DNA of 52,715 nucleotides from Hydrogenibacillus sp. (GTDB taxonomy: Bacteria; Bacillota; Bacilli; Thermicanales; DSM-22653): positions 1-52,715 of the forward strand of contig JADBKT010000013.1 in NCBI GenBank assembly GCA_014896255.1, given 5' to 3'. Positions 42,314-51,130 of the stretch are shown one piece after another (position 1 is the stretch's first letter; every line of letters starts with the position of its first letter). Position numbers and translations under genes: made by a program. The notes beneath the pieces were generated by a model. The model did no database searches and was not told the origin of the DNA. It worked only from the letters and a program-made list of their open reading frames with translations.

Positions 42314-43070
42314 TTCAAAGGGATACTGTTGCAGCGGCATTTTTGTGAAAAAATCTCAAGTGTGATAAGGCGTGTTTGGCTGCACAGCCGATGCCGCGTC
42401 CCGCTAGAAGACCGGTGAAAAACCTCTTCGTTGTGAAGGAAAACCGGACCCATGGATCGAATTCATTCCATCAAAGCAAGCCAGCATCCCTTTCTCAAAG
42501 AGGAGCCCAAGATGGCAACAGGTGTTGGAAATACGCTTCTTTACGCAGCGGATGGACTGCGTGAGGGCACTCACATGCGAAGCCAACGGAGATATATTCA
42601 TCTGTTCAGACGCTATCTGAAGCATGGAACGAGCCCAAACAAACCGTTTTGCGCAGGAAGTTTGGTGAAGGGTGAACTCTGCGACGTATAACCTCCGCCT
42701 GCATGCATATTGGCATTGTTTGGTGCATGAACGGGATTGTACACGACAAGCTGATCAAAGGCTTCAAAAGAGCACCGTAGGTTCTTAGGGCTCGATTTCG
42801 AGTCCGTGCTTCACCCGAAGGCCGGAGGTCCGCGGCTTTGGGATCGCACGACCGTGGTCAAAACGCGGAAACGTTGGCGCAGGCGCCGGCCATTTGCCTA
42901 CAAAAAAGACGATGTAAACCTTCGATCTAACTGAAGTCTACGTTCGAGCTCTGACACTTATCGAACTGGGATCAGCCGAACACTCCCATATCCCATCGCA
43001 GCCAAGGCTATTCGGCAGCTCTGGCAAGGCATCCGATTGGAAAGACGATGCCGTCTTCTGCCTCAGCGGA
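42314..43070 (+). pseudogene. Decayed inverted copy of the integrase gene and its flank
   Basis: Homologous to the minus strand of 43189-43975. Retained blocks: ATGGCAACAGGTGTTGGAA, GCGGATGGACTGCGTGAG, AAGCATGGAACGAGCCCAAA, GCGACGTATAACCTCCGCCT, AAAGACGATGTAAACCTTCG and GCCAAGGCTATTCGGCA. Numerous indels, no usable frame. It ends abruptly at 43070 inside the stop-codon region of the other copy. Confidence 0.92.
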
Positions 43071-43857
43071 CCGATGGAGCAAGATCAAGGCGGTGCTCGT
43101 GCAAAGCATTAACCGTCGCATAAACAGTCAACCGCATGACCAACATCTCAAGCCGGTCTCCCCGCGTGTCCTTGTTCAGCGGCGTTCCGTCCGCTGAGGC
43201 GAAGACGGGAACATCGTCTTTCCAATCGGGATGCCTTGCGCTTAGGAGTTGCCGAATAGCCTTGGCTGTGATGGGGGATATGGGGAGTGTTCGGCTGATC
43301 TTCGTCTTCGAGGCGTTTGCTCGAACGTAGACTTCGTTAGATCGAAGGTTTACATCGTCTTTTTGCAGGGCAAATGCTTCTTTTGGCCGAATTCCGGTGT
43401 CCAGCGTCAACAGAAGCAGTGCATAGTCCCTTAGCCCCGCATACGAACGTTTGTTCGGTAGCTCCAGAAGTCTGGAAATAATTGTCTCATCGAGCTGGAC
43501 GATCCGATGGTCTGCTTTGCGCTTCTTGAAGCCTTTGACCGGGTTGTCGTGCATTAATCCCTGTTCAATGCACCAATTGAAAAACGTTTTCAAATATGAC
43601 AGGCGGAGGTTATACGTCGCAGGGTTCACCTCTTCACTCAAAAACTTCAAAACGGCTTGTTTGGGCTCGTTCCATGCTTCAGGATAGCGTCTGAACAAGA
43701 TGAATATGATTTCCCGTTGGCTTGCGAGTGTCTTCTCACGCAGTCCATCCGCTTTGCGGTAAAGAAGGTATTCTTCCAACACCTGTTGCCATTCGGGGGA
43801 TGAGCGTTTTTTTCCTGGCAATAGAAAAACCCCTTTCCGTTTGGCCTCACTGAACAC
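43063..43857 (-). CDS. Tyrosine recombinase/integrase, C-terminally truncated
   Basis: Phage-type integrase: N-terminal SAM-like core-binding domain (EWQQVLEEYLLYRKADGLRE; TYNLRLSYLKTFFNWCIEQG) and the start of the catalytic domain with GLRDYALLLLTLDTGIRPKE (first catalytic Arg) and SKTKISRTLPISPITAKAIR (Lys). The HxxR box, second His and nucleophilic Tyr are missing: the frame runs into the inverted copy and stops with LAPSVR. 264 aa instead of about 300. It lies beside tRNA-Leu, the usual integration target. Probably inactive. Confidence 0.85.
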   Translation of the reverse strand: MFSEAKRKGVFLLPGKKRSSPEWQQVLEEYLLYRKADGLREKTLASQREIIFILFRRYPEAWNEPKQAVLKFLSEEVNPATYNLRLSYLKTFFNWCIEQGLMHDNPVKGFKKRKADHRIVQLDETIISRLLELPNKRSYAGLRDYALLLLTLDTGIRPKEAFALQKDDVNLRSNEVYVRANASKTKISRTLPISPITAKAIRQLLSARHPDWKDDVPVFASADGTPLNKDTRGDRLEMLVMRLTVYATVNALHEHRLDLAPSVR

Positions 43858-43975
43858 CGGGAAAGGGGTTATCCAAACGCCTAGCTTCGAAGTAAGGTTT
43901 GCTACATCAGCATGTTTTCAAACACGCCTTATCACACGATTTTTTTCACGTACCGCTAGGCGAAAAATCCTTGAA

Positions 43976-44062
43976 TGGTGCGGGTGGAGGGACTTGAACC
44001 CCCACGGGCGAATGCCCACTAGACCCTGAATCTAGCGCGTCTGCCAATTCCGCCACACCCGC
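43976..44062 (-). tRNA. tRNA-Leu (anticodon CAG)
   Basis: Acceptor GCGGGTG/CACCCGC, anticodon arm CTAGA-TTCAGGG-TCTAG (anticodon CAG), long variable arm TGGGCATTCGCCCG typical of leucine tRNAs, T arm with GTTCAAGTC, encoded CCA. All stems pair. Confidence 0.96.
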
Positions 44063-44163
44063 AGGCTCATGCGACTTAACGTGACGTTTCTAATCATATC
44101 ACCAATGCAAGCAGAAGTCAATGCCCAATAATGCATGATACCGCTCCCGCCGTCGTATGCCGG

Positions 44164-44598
44164 TCAAGGCGTTTCAAGCGCCCGCCGGACAGCTGCCAAA
44201 TGTCCTTCGGCCGCCTGCCGCCAACGCGCTTCATCCTCGATCGCGGCGTCGGGATCTTTCGGCGGCTGGAACTGGTTCCACATGGCGCTCAGACCCGCGG
44301 AGTCGAAATACGGATGATGCTCGGTCGGCGCCACGCCGTGATGGACGACGTGATGCAACAAAAAAGGCCGGCCGAAGACGATGCGCGCCGACGGATCGTC
44401 GAGCGCGCCTTCAAGGACGCGCACCGGCAGACGGAGATAATATTGCGATTCTCCGATGCTCGCGATCAACGCGTCAAAATAACCTCCCTCAAATTCCCAT
44501 CCGCCGCCGAGCGTATACCCGTACGGGGCCAGGCGTTCCGCCGCTGCCCCATACGTCATCGTCCGCCCTTCAATGCCCTCACCCGATAACCAGAGCAT
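44164..44598 (-). CDS. yugN: YugN-like family protein
   Basis: 144-residue protein of the Bacillales YugN-like family, function unknown. LGGGWEFEGGYFDALIASIG, ESQYYLRLPVRVLEGALDDP, ARIVFGRPFLLHHVVHHGVA and the C-terminal MWNQFQPPKDPDAAIED match the family. ATG 44598 has GGGAGG upstream. Its leader is also present, inverted, at 41600-41634. Confidence 0.85.
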   Translation of the reverse strand: MLWLSGEGIEGRTMTYGAAAERLAPYGYTLGGGWEFEGGYFDALIASIGESQYYLRLPVRVLEGALDDPSARIVFGRPFLLHHVVHHGVAPTEHHPYFDSAGLSAMWNQFQPPKDPDAAIEDEARWRQAAEGHLAAVRRALETP

Positions 44599-44742
44599 GG
44601 GCCGTTACCTCCCTCGAACGCCGATAGGCGCACAGCCACCGCGTCGGCTTCATATCCGTATCCTTTCCATCGTCGATCATTTTATCCGGGGTCGCCACGC
44701 GGACGGACAGTATCCACCTCGCTTCCCGATGCGCTGGTGCGG

Positions 44743-45708
44743 TCAGCGCACCGCGTCCGGCGACGGATCGTCCTCGGACGCGCCGGCATCGCGCTCGGCC
44801 GAAAGGACAAGCCCGGCGACGATGAGCGCCGTTCCGACCGCCTCGCTCGTGCCGAACGGCTCGCCGAGCAGAAGAGCGGCGAGCACCATCCCTACCGGAA
44901 GCTCCACGGATGATAACAGCGTCGTCATCGACCCGCCGATTTTCGGCGCGCCCCAATTGAACAAAATCGGCGGCAGCACCTGTCCGAGCACGGCCAGCCA
45001 GAGCACGTATCCCAAGCCGTGCACCGGCGTGAAAAGCGGCGCTCCGGGATCGGAAAAGAGAAAGAAAACCAAGGCGAACAGCGCCCCCGAGCCGACCATG
45101 AGAAGCGAGCGATCGAGGACCTCAAGCGCCTGCGGCAGGCGCGACGTGCCGAGCAAAAACGCGGTGTAACTCACGGCAGCCATAAGGCCGCAAAGCATCC
45201 CCCATCCGTTTTGTGAGAACCAATCGATTTCCCATGCGCGGAGCGCAAAGACGTCTCCGGCGACGATGAGGGCCACGGAGAGCACTCGCCTGGAAGACAA
45301 GGGGACGCCGAAGAAGAGCCGCTCGGCGAAAATGCCGATCCAGACGAATTGAAAGAGCAAAATAAGGGCCACGCGCGCCGGCAGCGTCTGAAGGGCGCCG
45401 TAGTAGAACAGGCTCACTCCCGCGAGGCCGAGCACGCCGACCGCCGCATAAGCGGGGAAAACCCATCGCGGCGCCGTTATGGATCGATCAGGCGGCATCG
45501 TGCGGCGCAAAGCTCGACGAACGACGAGCAGGCGCACGAAAAGCAAGGTGACCGACGCCCAAAATAGCTGCCCGAACGTTACCTGGCCAAATGAAAGACC
45601 GTCATCGTATGCGCGCTTGACCATCGGCGCCAGCGTACCGTAGAACGTTGCGGCCAAAAGCACGGCAAGAGCGCCGACCCGTTTGTTCGGCGCCGTTTTT
45701 CGCTCCAT
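44743..45708 (-). CDS. EamA-family (drug/metabolite) transporter
   Basis: 321-residue inner-membrane transporter with ten predicted helices in two homologous halves. GALAVLLAATFYGTLAPMVK starts the first half, GWGMLCGLMAAVSYTAFLLG the second, and PVGMVLAALLLGEPFGTSEA with GTALIVAGLVLSAE is the typical C-terminal signature. Substrate unknown, probably a small metabolite. ATG after GGAGGATTT. The 3' half has an inverted decayed copy at 40936-41500. Confidence 0.9.
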   Translation of the reverse strand: MERKTAPNKRVGALAVLLAATFYGTLAPMVKRAYDDGLSFGQVTFGQLFWASVTLLFVRLLVVRRALRRTMPPDRSITAPRWVFPAYAAVGVLGLAGVSLFYYGALQTLPARVALILLFQFVWIGIFAERLFFGVPLSSRRVLSVALIVAGDVFALRAWEIDWFSQNGWGMLCGLMAAVSYTAFLLGTSRLPQALEVLDRSLLMVGSGALFALVFFLFSDPGAPLFTPVHGLGYVLWLAVLGQVLPPILFNWGAPKIGGSMTTLLSSVELPVGMVLAALLLGEPFGTSEAVGTALIVAGLVLSAERDAGASEDDPSPDAVR

Positions 45709-45749
45709 TCACGAAAATCCTCCGTGACCAAAGTTCTTCGTAAACATCA

Positions 45750-47651
45750 TTACCAAGAGCGCGCAGAACCGTATGCGTCCTCCGGCGGTTCCAACACATC
45801 CCGCCGGTCGCGGAAATATCGTGTGCGATGGATCAGGTCGGCGACGCTGAGCGCCTCGTCGGCCCACGCCGGCAGCGTCGTGAACACGCCGTCCGGGGTG
45901 ATCGCCGCCTGCAGGGAATAATCTCCGCCGGGCAAAACGGCATAAGACGTCCGAGAATCGAGGAGGCTTCGCCCCATCGCCCAGCCGGCGAGCCGCCCGG
46001 CATCGATTCCGAGGAGATCCGCCACCGTCGGCGTGACGTCGATCTCGCCGCCGATCGTCTCCACCGTACGCCCTGTCCACCCCACATGGTAGATCAGAAG
46101 CGGAACGGGTTGATACGATTTGAGCCACGTCTCCTGGTCGATCGACCGATCAAAGGCGGCTTCCATCGCTTCACGGTCCTTGTGCAGCAAAAGCCCGTCA
46201 TGATCGCCGTAGACGACGATGAGCGTCCGCTCTAAAAGGCCCTCTTCCTGAAGATCCCGTAGAAAGGCCCCGAGCGCGCGATCGAAATAGTGGATGCTTT
46301 GCAGATAATCGCCGACGATCGTCCCCTGCATCGATTCCGGAAGTTTGAGCGTCTGTTCTTCTTCCGGGATGATGAACGGAAGATGGCTGGAAAGCGTGAT
46401 GACGAACGCATAGAACGGCTCCGGGGCCTCTTTGAGCAGCGTCACCGTCTGGCGGAACAAAGAACGATCGGAAAGCCCCATGCCGATGATCTCGTCCGCT
46501 TTCAGACGGCCGAGATCGTAAAACGGCGTAAGCCCCAAACCCGGGTACATCCGGTCGCGGTTCCAATAACTTCCTCGGTCGCCGTGCACGGCCAGGACGG
46601 TGTAACCTTCTTGTCTCAGCATATGCGCCAACGACGGATACCGCTCGCCGGCAAAGCGATAAAACGTCGCCCCGTGTGCCGCCGGATACAGCGACGTCTG
46701 GGTGAGCAGCTCCGCGTCCGAGCTGTTTCCTTCGATCGTCTGCGAATAAAAGTGCGGAAAATAAAGGGCGTGTTTTTTCATCTCCCGGAGCGTCGGCGTC
46801 ACCGCCTGCCCGTCGATCTCCAAATCGAGCGGAAAGTTTTGCAAGGACTCGACCTGCAGCATGATGACGTTCATCCCTTTGGCGCTGCCATGGCCCTCAT
46901 GTCCGAACGAACGCATCAGCTCCACGTCATGCGCCGTGTACCAGCGCGAGATGGCCTCTTTCGCCGCCGGATCCTCGGCCGCTTCTTCGTCGCGGATGAA
47001 GCTGAGCGCATCGACGACGTGATGGCCGAGCGGGCCGAACCGCTGAACGGACGTTGCGCCGGGCGGCGCATCCGGAACGTCGTCGACCGCAACCTGGGTG
47101 CCGGGACGTTCCCCGGCCGGCCGCAGCACGCCGCTCGGGCTGAGCGCATATAACCCGACGACGATCATGACGGCGAGCACCGCATGGGCGGCGATCCGAA
47201 GCCACGGCGTCGGCGGACGGCGGGTGAACTTTTGCCGCCGCATCCAAAACGCGAGCAACGGCACATCCAACAGAACGACCCATTCCCGCCACGACCATAA
47301 CGCCTCGATGCTCCCGCCCAGGCCGTTCAAATTCTTCACTTGTAAAAAGGCATACACGGACATCGGCCGTCCGAAGTATTTGAAATACAACAGATCGGCG
47401 AACAACAGAGCGGAGACGAACACGTTCAGAACAAAAACGTACCACCGCTGCCGGTTCGTCCGAAAGACGTACGTGATCATGGCCAGCAAGGCGGTCGCCG
47501 TAAGCGAATACAGCGCCGCGGAGACGCTCAAGCCTTGCCCCATGATCGCTCCGGCATAGACGAGCTTGCTCCAGATCAGGGCAAAAATGATGACGTCTCC
47601 CCGCAATTTCGCCCCTCTCCCTCCGGGCATCGGAGCGTCAAGCCCCGGCAT
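45750..47651 (-). CDS. LTA synthase family protein (sulfatase-fold)
   Basis: 633 aa. About five N-terminal membrane helices (to about residue 175), then an extracellular sulfatase-like domain. GMNVIMLQVESLQNFPLDLE begins the domain, TIEGNSSDAELLTQTSLYP holds the nucleophile region, RMYPGLGLTPFYDLG and YAFVITLSSHLPFIIP follow, and VVYGDHDGLL supplies metal ligands. Related enzymes polymerise glycerol-phosphate for lipoteichoic acid. The nucleophile position, Thr in LtaS (GKTSDSE), is Ser here (GNSSDAE). It may be a primase- or phosphatase-like paralogue. Confidence 0.88.
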   Translation of the reverse strand: MPGLDAPMPGGRGAKLRGDVIIFALIWSKLVYAGAIMGQGLSVSAALYSLTATALLAMITYVFRTNRQRWYVFVLNVFVSALLFADLLYFKYFGRPMSVYAFLQVKNLNGLGGSIEALWSWREWVVLLDVPLLAFWMRRQKFTRRPPTPWLRIAAHAVLAVMIVVGLYALSPSGVLRPAGERPGTQVAVDDVPDAPPGATSVQRFGPLGHHVVDALSFIRDEEAAEDPAAKEAISRWYTAHDVELMRSFGHEGHGSAKGMNVIMLQVESLQNFPLDLEIDGQAVTPTLREMKKHALYFPHFYSQTIEGNSSDAELLTQTSLYPAAHGATFYRFAGERYPSLAHMLRQEGYTVLAVHGDRGSYWNRDRMYPGLGLTPFYDLGRLKADEIIGMGLSDRSLFRQTVTLLKEAPEPFYAFVITLSSHLPFIIPEEEQTLKLPESMQGTIVGDYLQSIHYFDRALGAFLRDLQEEGLLERTLIVVYGDHDGLLLHKDREAMEAAFDRSIDQETWLKSYQPVPLLIYHVGWTGRTVETIGGEIDVTPTVADLLGIDAGRLAGWAMGRSLLDSRTSYAVLPGGDYSLQAAITPDGVFTTLPAWADEALSVADLIHRTRYFRDRRDVLEPPEDAYGSARSW

Positions 47652-47669
47652 TCTTTCTCTGTTGTGACA

Positions 47670-48215
47670 TCATATCACAAAATGCATCTCATGCAAAGCA
47701 TCGAACACCACGGACAGGGCCCAAAACGCCTGCGCGCCGTCCACGTAACGGACGAGCGCCCTTGTCGTCCGAATCCGGCAGACCTTATGCGCCATGCGGC
47801 GAGCTTCCTCCACATGATCCGCATCGTCGTTCGTTGCTCTACCGAACACCCCAAAACGTTGCAACAGATTCATCTTATCCTCGGAGCGCACGACGATCTT
47901 CAAAGCATCCAACATCGCCGCGGAGGAAACGAGAAATTCCAAACGATTCCTCCGATCCTTCTTGGGCCAGATGAGCGTCAGCGCTCGAAACGCGCCGTCT
48001 TCGCCGAGCGTTCCCCAAAAAAAAGCGCCGGGCTCTGCATGCTTTAAGAAGAGCAAAACATCTTGCGGGCGGCGCGTCCAAACCGAACGGTCCGCGCTCT
48101 CCGCTCCATCGGCAAGCACCGTCTCCCAGCGCACAATCGCGTACCCCGGACGGATGCCGCGCAGCCGTTCATTCCAGGCAACGACGAACTCATTGACGCT
48201 TGGTCGAAGCCACAC
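47670..48215 (-). CDS. Hypothetical protein, 181 aa
   Basis: Not recognised. Soluble, without signal peptide; rich in Arg, Ala and Val. Segments MWLRPSVNEFVVAWNERLRG, TRRPQDVLLFLKHAEPGAFF and RRNRLEFLVSSAAMLDALKI suggest an alpha/beta fold. GTG start with AAAAGGAGGGGG upstream and normal codon use, so probably expressed. It lies between an LTA-synthase-like gene and ecsB. Confidence 0.65.
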   Translation of the reverse strand: MWLRPSVNEFVVAWNERLRGIRPGYAIVRWETVLADGAESADRSVWTRRPQDVLLFLKHAEPGAFFWGTLGEDGAFRALTLIWPKKDRRNRLEFLVSSAAMLDALKIVVRSEDKMNLLQRFGVFGRATNDDADHVEEARRMAHKVCRIRTTRALVRYVDGAQAFWALSVVFDALHEMHFVI

Positions 48216-48318
48216 GTCGCCCCCTCCTTTTGCCGATCCTCCACATCAGTATGGGCAGGGCGCGCAAACGCTCAAACATCGGTGCGGTCAAAGCCCACCG
48301 ACGCACACGTTTGAGGAA

Positions 48319-49425
48319 TCAGCCGCGGAAGAAGAACCACGGAAACAAACCCACACCGAAGACGAGCCCGATCAGAAGCGCCAACCGCTTGGCGGCGGCA
48401 TCCTCCGCGCCCGACTCACGGGGCAAAACGATGAACCACGGCGTTTCAACGCGCGCCTTGGCCCGCTCTAAGGCCATGACCGCGGTGCCGCCCGTAAACG
48501 TCAACAGGATTGCCACTCGGACAATGGGATGCGGCCAGGCGACGATGAACACGGCGGCCACTCCGTAAGCGCGGATCGCCATCAAGAGCCCGTCGTTCCG
48601 CAGCCAATCGTAGAAAAACAAGCGCCACAAAAGCGCCGATGATCCGCCCACTCTCTGCGTACGCCCGGAAAAGAGCCGAATCGGCGGAAAAAATCGCCCG
48701 ATTCGACGTGTCCGTCTTCGCCAAACGGCGCGAATGAATCGCGACTCGCCCTCGTCACCCAATACGCCGAGTGGGTCCCCCGCCTCCGTCCGTTCATCCA
48801 TGAGCGCCGGGCGAAAGAGAAAGAAGGACAATCCGACGATGAGCCGCCGCCGCGCGCGCTGATCCGCTTCGATCAACCCGAGAAGGCCGCCGCTGTGATC
48901 CGCCGCCAAGCGCGCCCAGGTGAAAATCGTGTACGCGGTACTGAGAACGAGGAAAACTACGGACAGGAAAGCCGCCCTCAGTAAATCCATGCGGTGCATC
49001 CAAAGCGGCCAAAAGACGACGTCGACCAAAAGCGCATGCATCCATCCGTATCCGAGCGCCCGGCGCCGTCCCAGTCGAACGAAGACGGCCCTAAAAAGCG
49101 GATCTGCCGAGCGGAAGACGACATCCGACGGTATGACGAACGTTCGAAAGCGACGGGCAGCGATCAAGAGCGCCGGCACGACGACGCTGAACGCGCTGAT
49201 CCACCGCGACGACGGCAACCACTCGATCAACAGCGGATAAGCGCCGATGAAACAAATGAAACCCAGCAAGCCGACGATGCCGTACCCCTTGGTCAGCCGA
49301 TGAAGATCGCGGAGCAGCAATTCCCGGGCACGGCCTTCCCGAGTCCGGAAAAGCGCTTCATAACTGTGTTTATGACTTCGGCGCGGCCAATGTGCTTCGG
49401 CGCCCGTCAACCGCTTACGCGTCAT
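48319..49425 (-). CDS. ecsB: ABC transporter permease EcsB
   Basis: Membrane subunit (368 aa) of the EcsAB ABC transporter, which in Bacillus affects secretion, regulated intramembrane proteolysis and competence. Hydrophobic helices include YGIVGLLGFICFIGAYPLLI, WISAFSVVVPALLIAAR, AAFLSVVFLVLSTAYTIFTW and LALLIGLVFGVGLFPWFF. The middle carries a charged cytoplasmic stretch. Start overlaps the ecsA stop by about 11 bases, indicating coupling. Confidence 0.85.
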   Translation of the reverse strand: MTRKRLTGAEAHWPRRSHKHSYEALFRTREGRARELLLRDLHRLTKGYGIVGLLGFICFIGAYPLLIEWLPSSRWISAFSVVVPALLIAARRFRTFVIPSDVVFRSADPLFRAVFVRLGRRRALGYGWMHALLVDVVFWPLWMHRMDLLRAAFLSVVFLVLSTAYTIFTWARLAADHSGGLLGLIEADQRARRRLIVGLSFFLFRPALMDERTEAGDPLGVLGDEGESRFIRAVWRRRTRRIGRFFPPIRLFSGRTQRVGGSSALLWRLFFYDWLRNDGLLMAIRAYGVAAVFIVAWPHPIVRVAILLTFTGGTAVMALERAKARVETPWFIVLPRESGAEDAAAKRLALLIGLVFGVGLFPWFFFRG

Positions 49426-50326
49426 TCGCCCGCGCTCCGTTCGTCAACCGTGTTTGCGTCAACCGCTCGATCAGCGCAAGATAAAGCGCATCGGGATCAT
49501 CCGACCATTCGGCCGATTGATCGTCCGGCTTCTCATCCCGGCCATCCCCCGCCCCGCCGGCCAAAAGCGCACCTTCTGCACCGTACGGTTGTCCCGCCGG
49601 ATTCGCCAAAGCGCCTTGAACCGCCAGCTTCATTTCCTGGAACGTGCCTTGCCAGAGCAGCTTGCCGTCGTGCATGACGATCAACCGGTCACACCAGCGC
49701 GCGGCCGTGGTGATCAGATGGGTCGACATCAGAATCGCACTGCCTTCCCGCCGCGCCGTATCGAGCGCCGTAAGAAGCGTACGAACGCCGAGCGGATCGA
49801 GGCCGAGCAAGGGCTCATCCAAAATCAACAGCGGCGGACGAACGAGAAGCACCATCACGAGCAGCATCTTCTGCCGCATCCCTTTGGAAAAGTCTCGCGG
49901 ATAACGATCGAGATGCGGCCCGAGTCGAAAGGCATCGACGAGCGGCGTGAAACGCGCTTGCCACAGGGCTTCGGGAAGCCCGTAGCTCGCGGCATACGCC
50001 TCCAAATGCTCCAACAGCGTAAGCGCATCGTCGAAGACGGGCATCTCCGGCACCAAAGCAAGACTGCGCCGATACGCGAGCGGATCTTCTTTGGGCGTCC
50101 GGCCGTCGATGGCGATGGTCCCCGTTTCCGGGCGCATCCACCCGATCAGATGGCGGATGAGGGTGCTTTTTCCTGCGCCGTTGAGACCGACCAAGGCAAC
50201 CCATTCTCCGGGGGCCATCGTAAATGAAACTTCCTGGATGATCGGTCGACCGCGAACATACCCGCCGGAGAGCCGTTCCACCACCAAGCGCGGCCTCTGG
50301 TCGGCAGCTTGTCCTGGGCGCTTCAA
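49415..50326 (-). CDS. ecsA: ABC transporter ATP-binding protein EcsA
   Basis: ATPase subunit. Walker A VGLNGAGKSTLIRHLIGWMR, Q-loop LALVPEMPVFDDALTLLEHL, signature RDFSKGMRQKMLLVMVLLVR, Walker B LLILDEPLLGLDPLGVRTLL, H-loop LMSTHLITTAARWCDR. 303 aa, with an Asp/Gly/Ala-rich C-terminal extension of about 60 residues. TTG start after GAAGGGG. Confidence 0.9.
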   Translation of the reverse strand: MKRPGQAADQRPRLVVERLSGGYVRGRPIIQEVSFTMAPGEWVALVGLNGAGKSTLIRHLIGWMRPETGTIAIDGRTPKEDPLAYRRSLALVPEMPVFDDALTLLEHLEAYAASYGLPEALWQARFTPLVDAFRLGPHLDRYPRDFSKGMRQKMLLVMVLLVRPPLLILDEPLLGLDPLGVRTLLTALDTARREGSAILMSTHLITTAARWCDRLIVMHDGKLLWQGTFQEMKLAVQGALANPAGQPYGAEGALLAGGAGDGRDEKPDDQSAEWSDDPDALYLALIERLTQTRLTNGARANDA

Positions 50327-50420
50327 TCATCCACGCCCCTTCCGATCTCCCCAAAAGCAAAAATGCCGTCCGCCTGTGGACGGCCAACATTTCCTCCAAC
50401 ATCTCCAAAAACAACGGAAT

Positions 50421-50657
50421 TCATTTGTCGTCCTCCGGCCAGCCTTCCTGTTTCCAGAAGGCCTGCATCGCCTGCAGATCGTATTCTTGGTCGGCAACAC
50501 GAATTTTCTCCGGGTTGAAACGCTTGTACAGCCAATCTAAGTAAGCCTTGCGCATCGCCAGCTTGATCGTCGAAAAGCGCTGTTCAAACGTCTCACCGAA
50601 ACTGGGCCAGCCGCCCATAGCCCGAAAACGATAAACGACCTGGCTCAACTTCGTCAT
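50421..50657 (-). CDS. Small conserved-looking protein, 78 aa
   Basis: Starts MTKLSQVVYRFRAMGGWPSF and continues TFEQRFSTIKLAMRKAYLDW and LYKRFNPEKIRV; acidic end GWPEDDK. Soluble and aromatic-rich. GGAGAGG sits directly before the ATG, so the start could be slightly upstream or downstream. Function and family unknown. It precedes ecsA on the same strand. Confidence 0.6.
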   Translation of the reverse strand: MTKLSQVVYRFRAMGGWPSFGETFEQRFSTIKLAMRKAYLDWLYKRFNPEKIRVADQEYDLQAMQAFWKQEGWPEDDK

Positions 50658-50762
50658 CCTCTCCAGCCTGAGGATCATCACACATTTTAACACAACCCCC
50701 CTGCAGCTGACAACACTATTGAATGTGCGGGAATTATCGCCGCCCGATTCCTGGGAGAAGGC

Positions 50763-50963
50763 ATGATCAGCGACGGCATGTTTGTCGGGCTGTCGGTTTT
50801 GGCGATCGTGGCGGCGGCCAACTCCGCCTATGCTCCGGTGGCTCCGGCGGCTACCGCACTGGTCGCTTCCTGCGTGATCGTGACCGCGATCCTGGTGCCG
50901 ATCGTAACGGCCTGGTGGGCGAAACGGATCGGGGTCGGCAGCAACACGGCCGGTTTGACATGA
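50763..50963 (+). pseudogene. 2-keto-3-deoxygluconate permease (KdgT-type) with large internal deletion
   Basis: The frame [20 protein letters not shown] joins two parts that are distant in intact permeases: an early block (MFxGLSxLAIVAA) and the late block [18 protein letters not shown] with [12 protein letters not shown], the usual C-terminus. About 200 residues between them are missing while the frame is kept. No upstream start region is recognisable. It precedes the sugar-acid kinase gene, with which such permeases are commonly grouped. Confidence 0.7.
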
Positions 50964-51130
50964 TGGCCCGTCTCTGCCCATCATCCGTGGCCTCATGTCC
51001 GGCACTTGGCGTTCACAATACGTCCGGCTGCAGCAGAACCTGTCCCGGGAAACCGCCCGAGACCTTTCCGCTTTCGATGGGCTATGGGAGCTTGTCGCCC
51101 CTACAATCCCGGGCAGGAGGGTTTCGGTAA

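Noticed and set aside
42452-42691. 79-codon plus-strand frame as a real small gene
   Set aside because: It is a frameshifted piece of the inverted integrase copy.
42240-44062. CRISPR array or other short regularly spaced repeats
   Set aside because: Repeats are a single pair of long inverted arms; no spaced short repeats were found here or elsewhere in the window.
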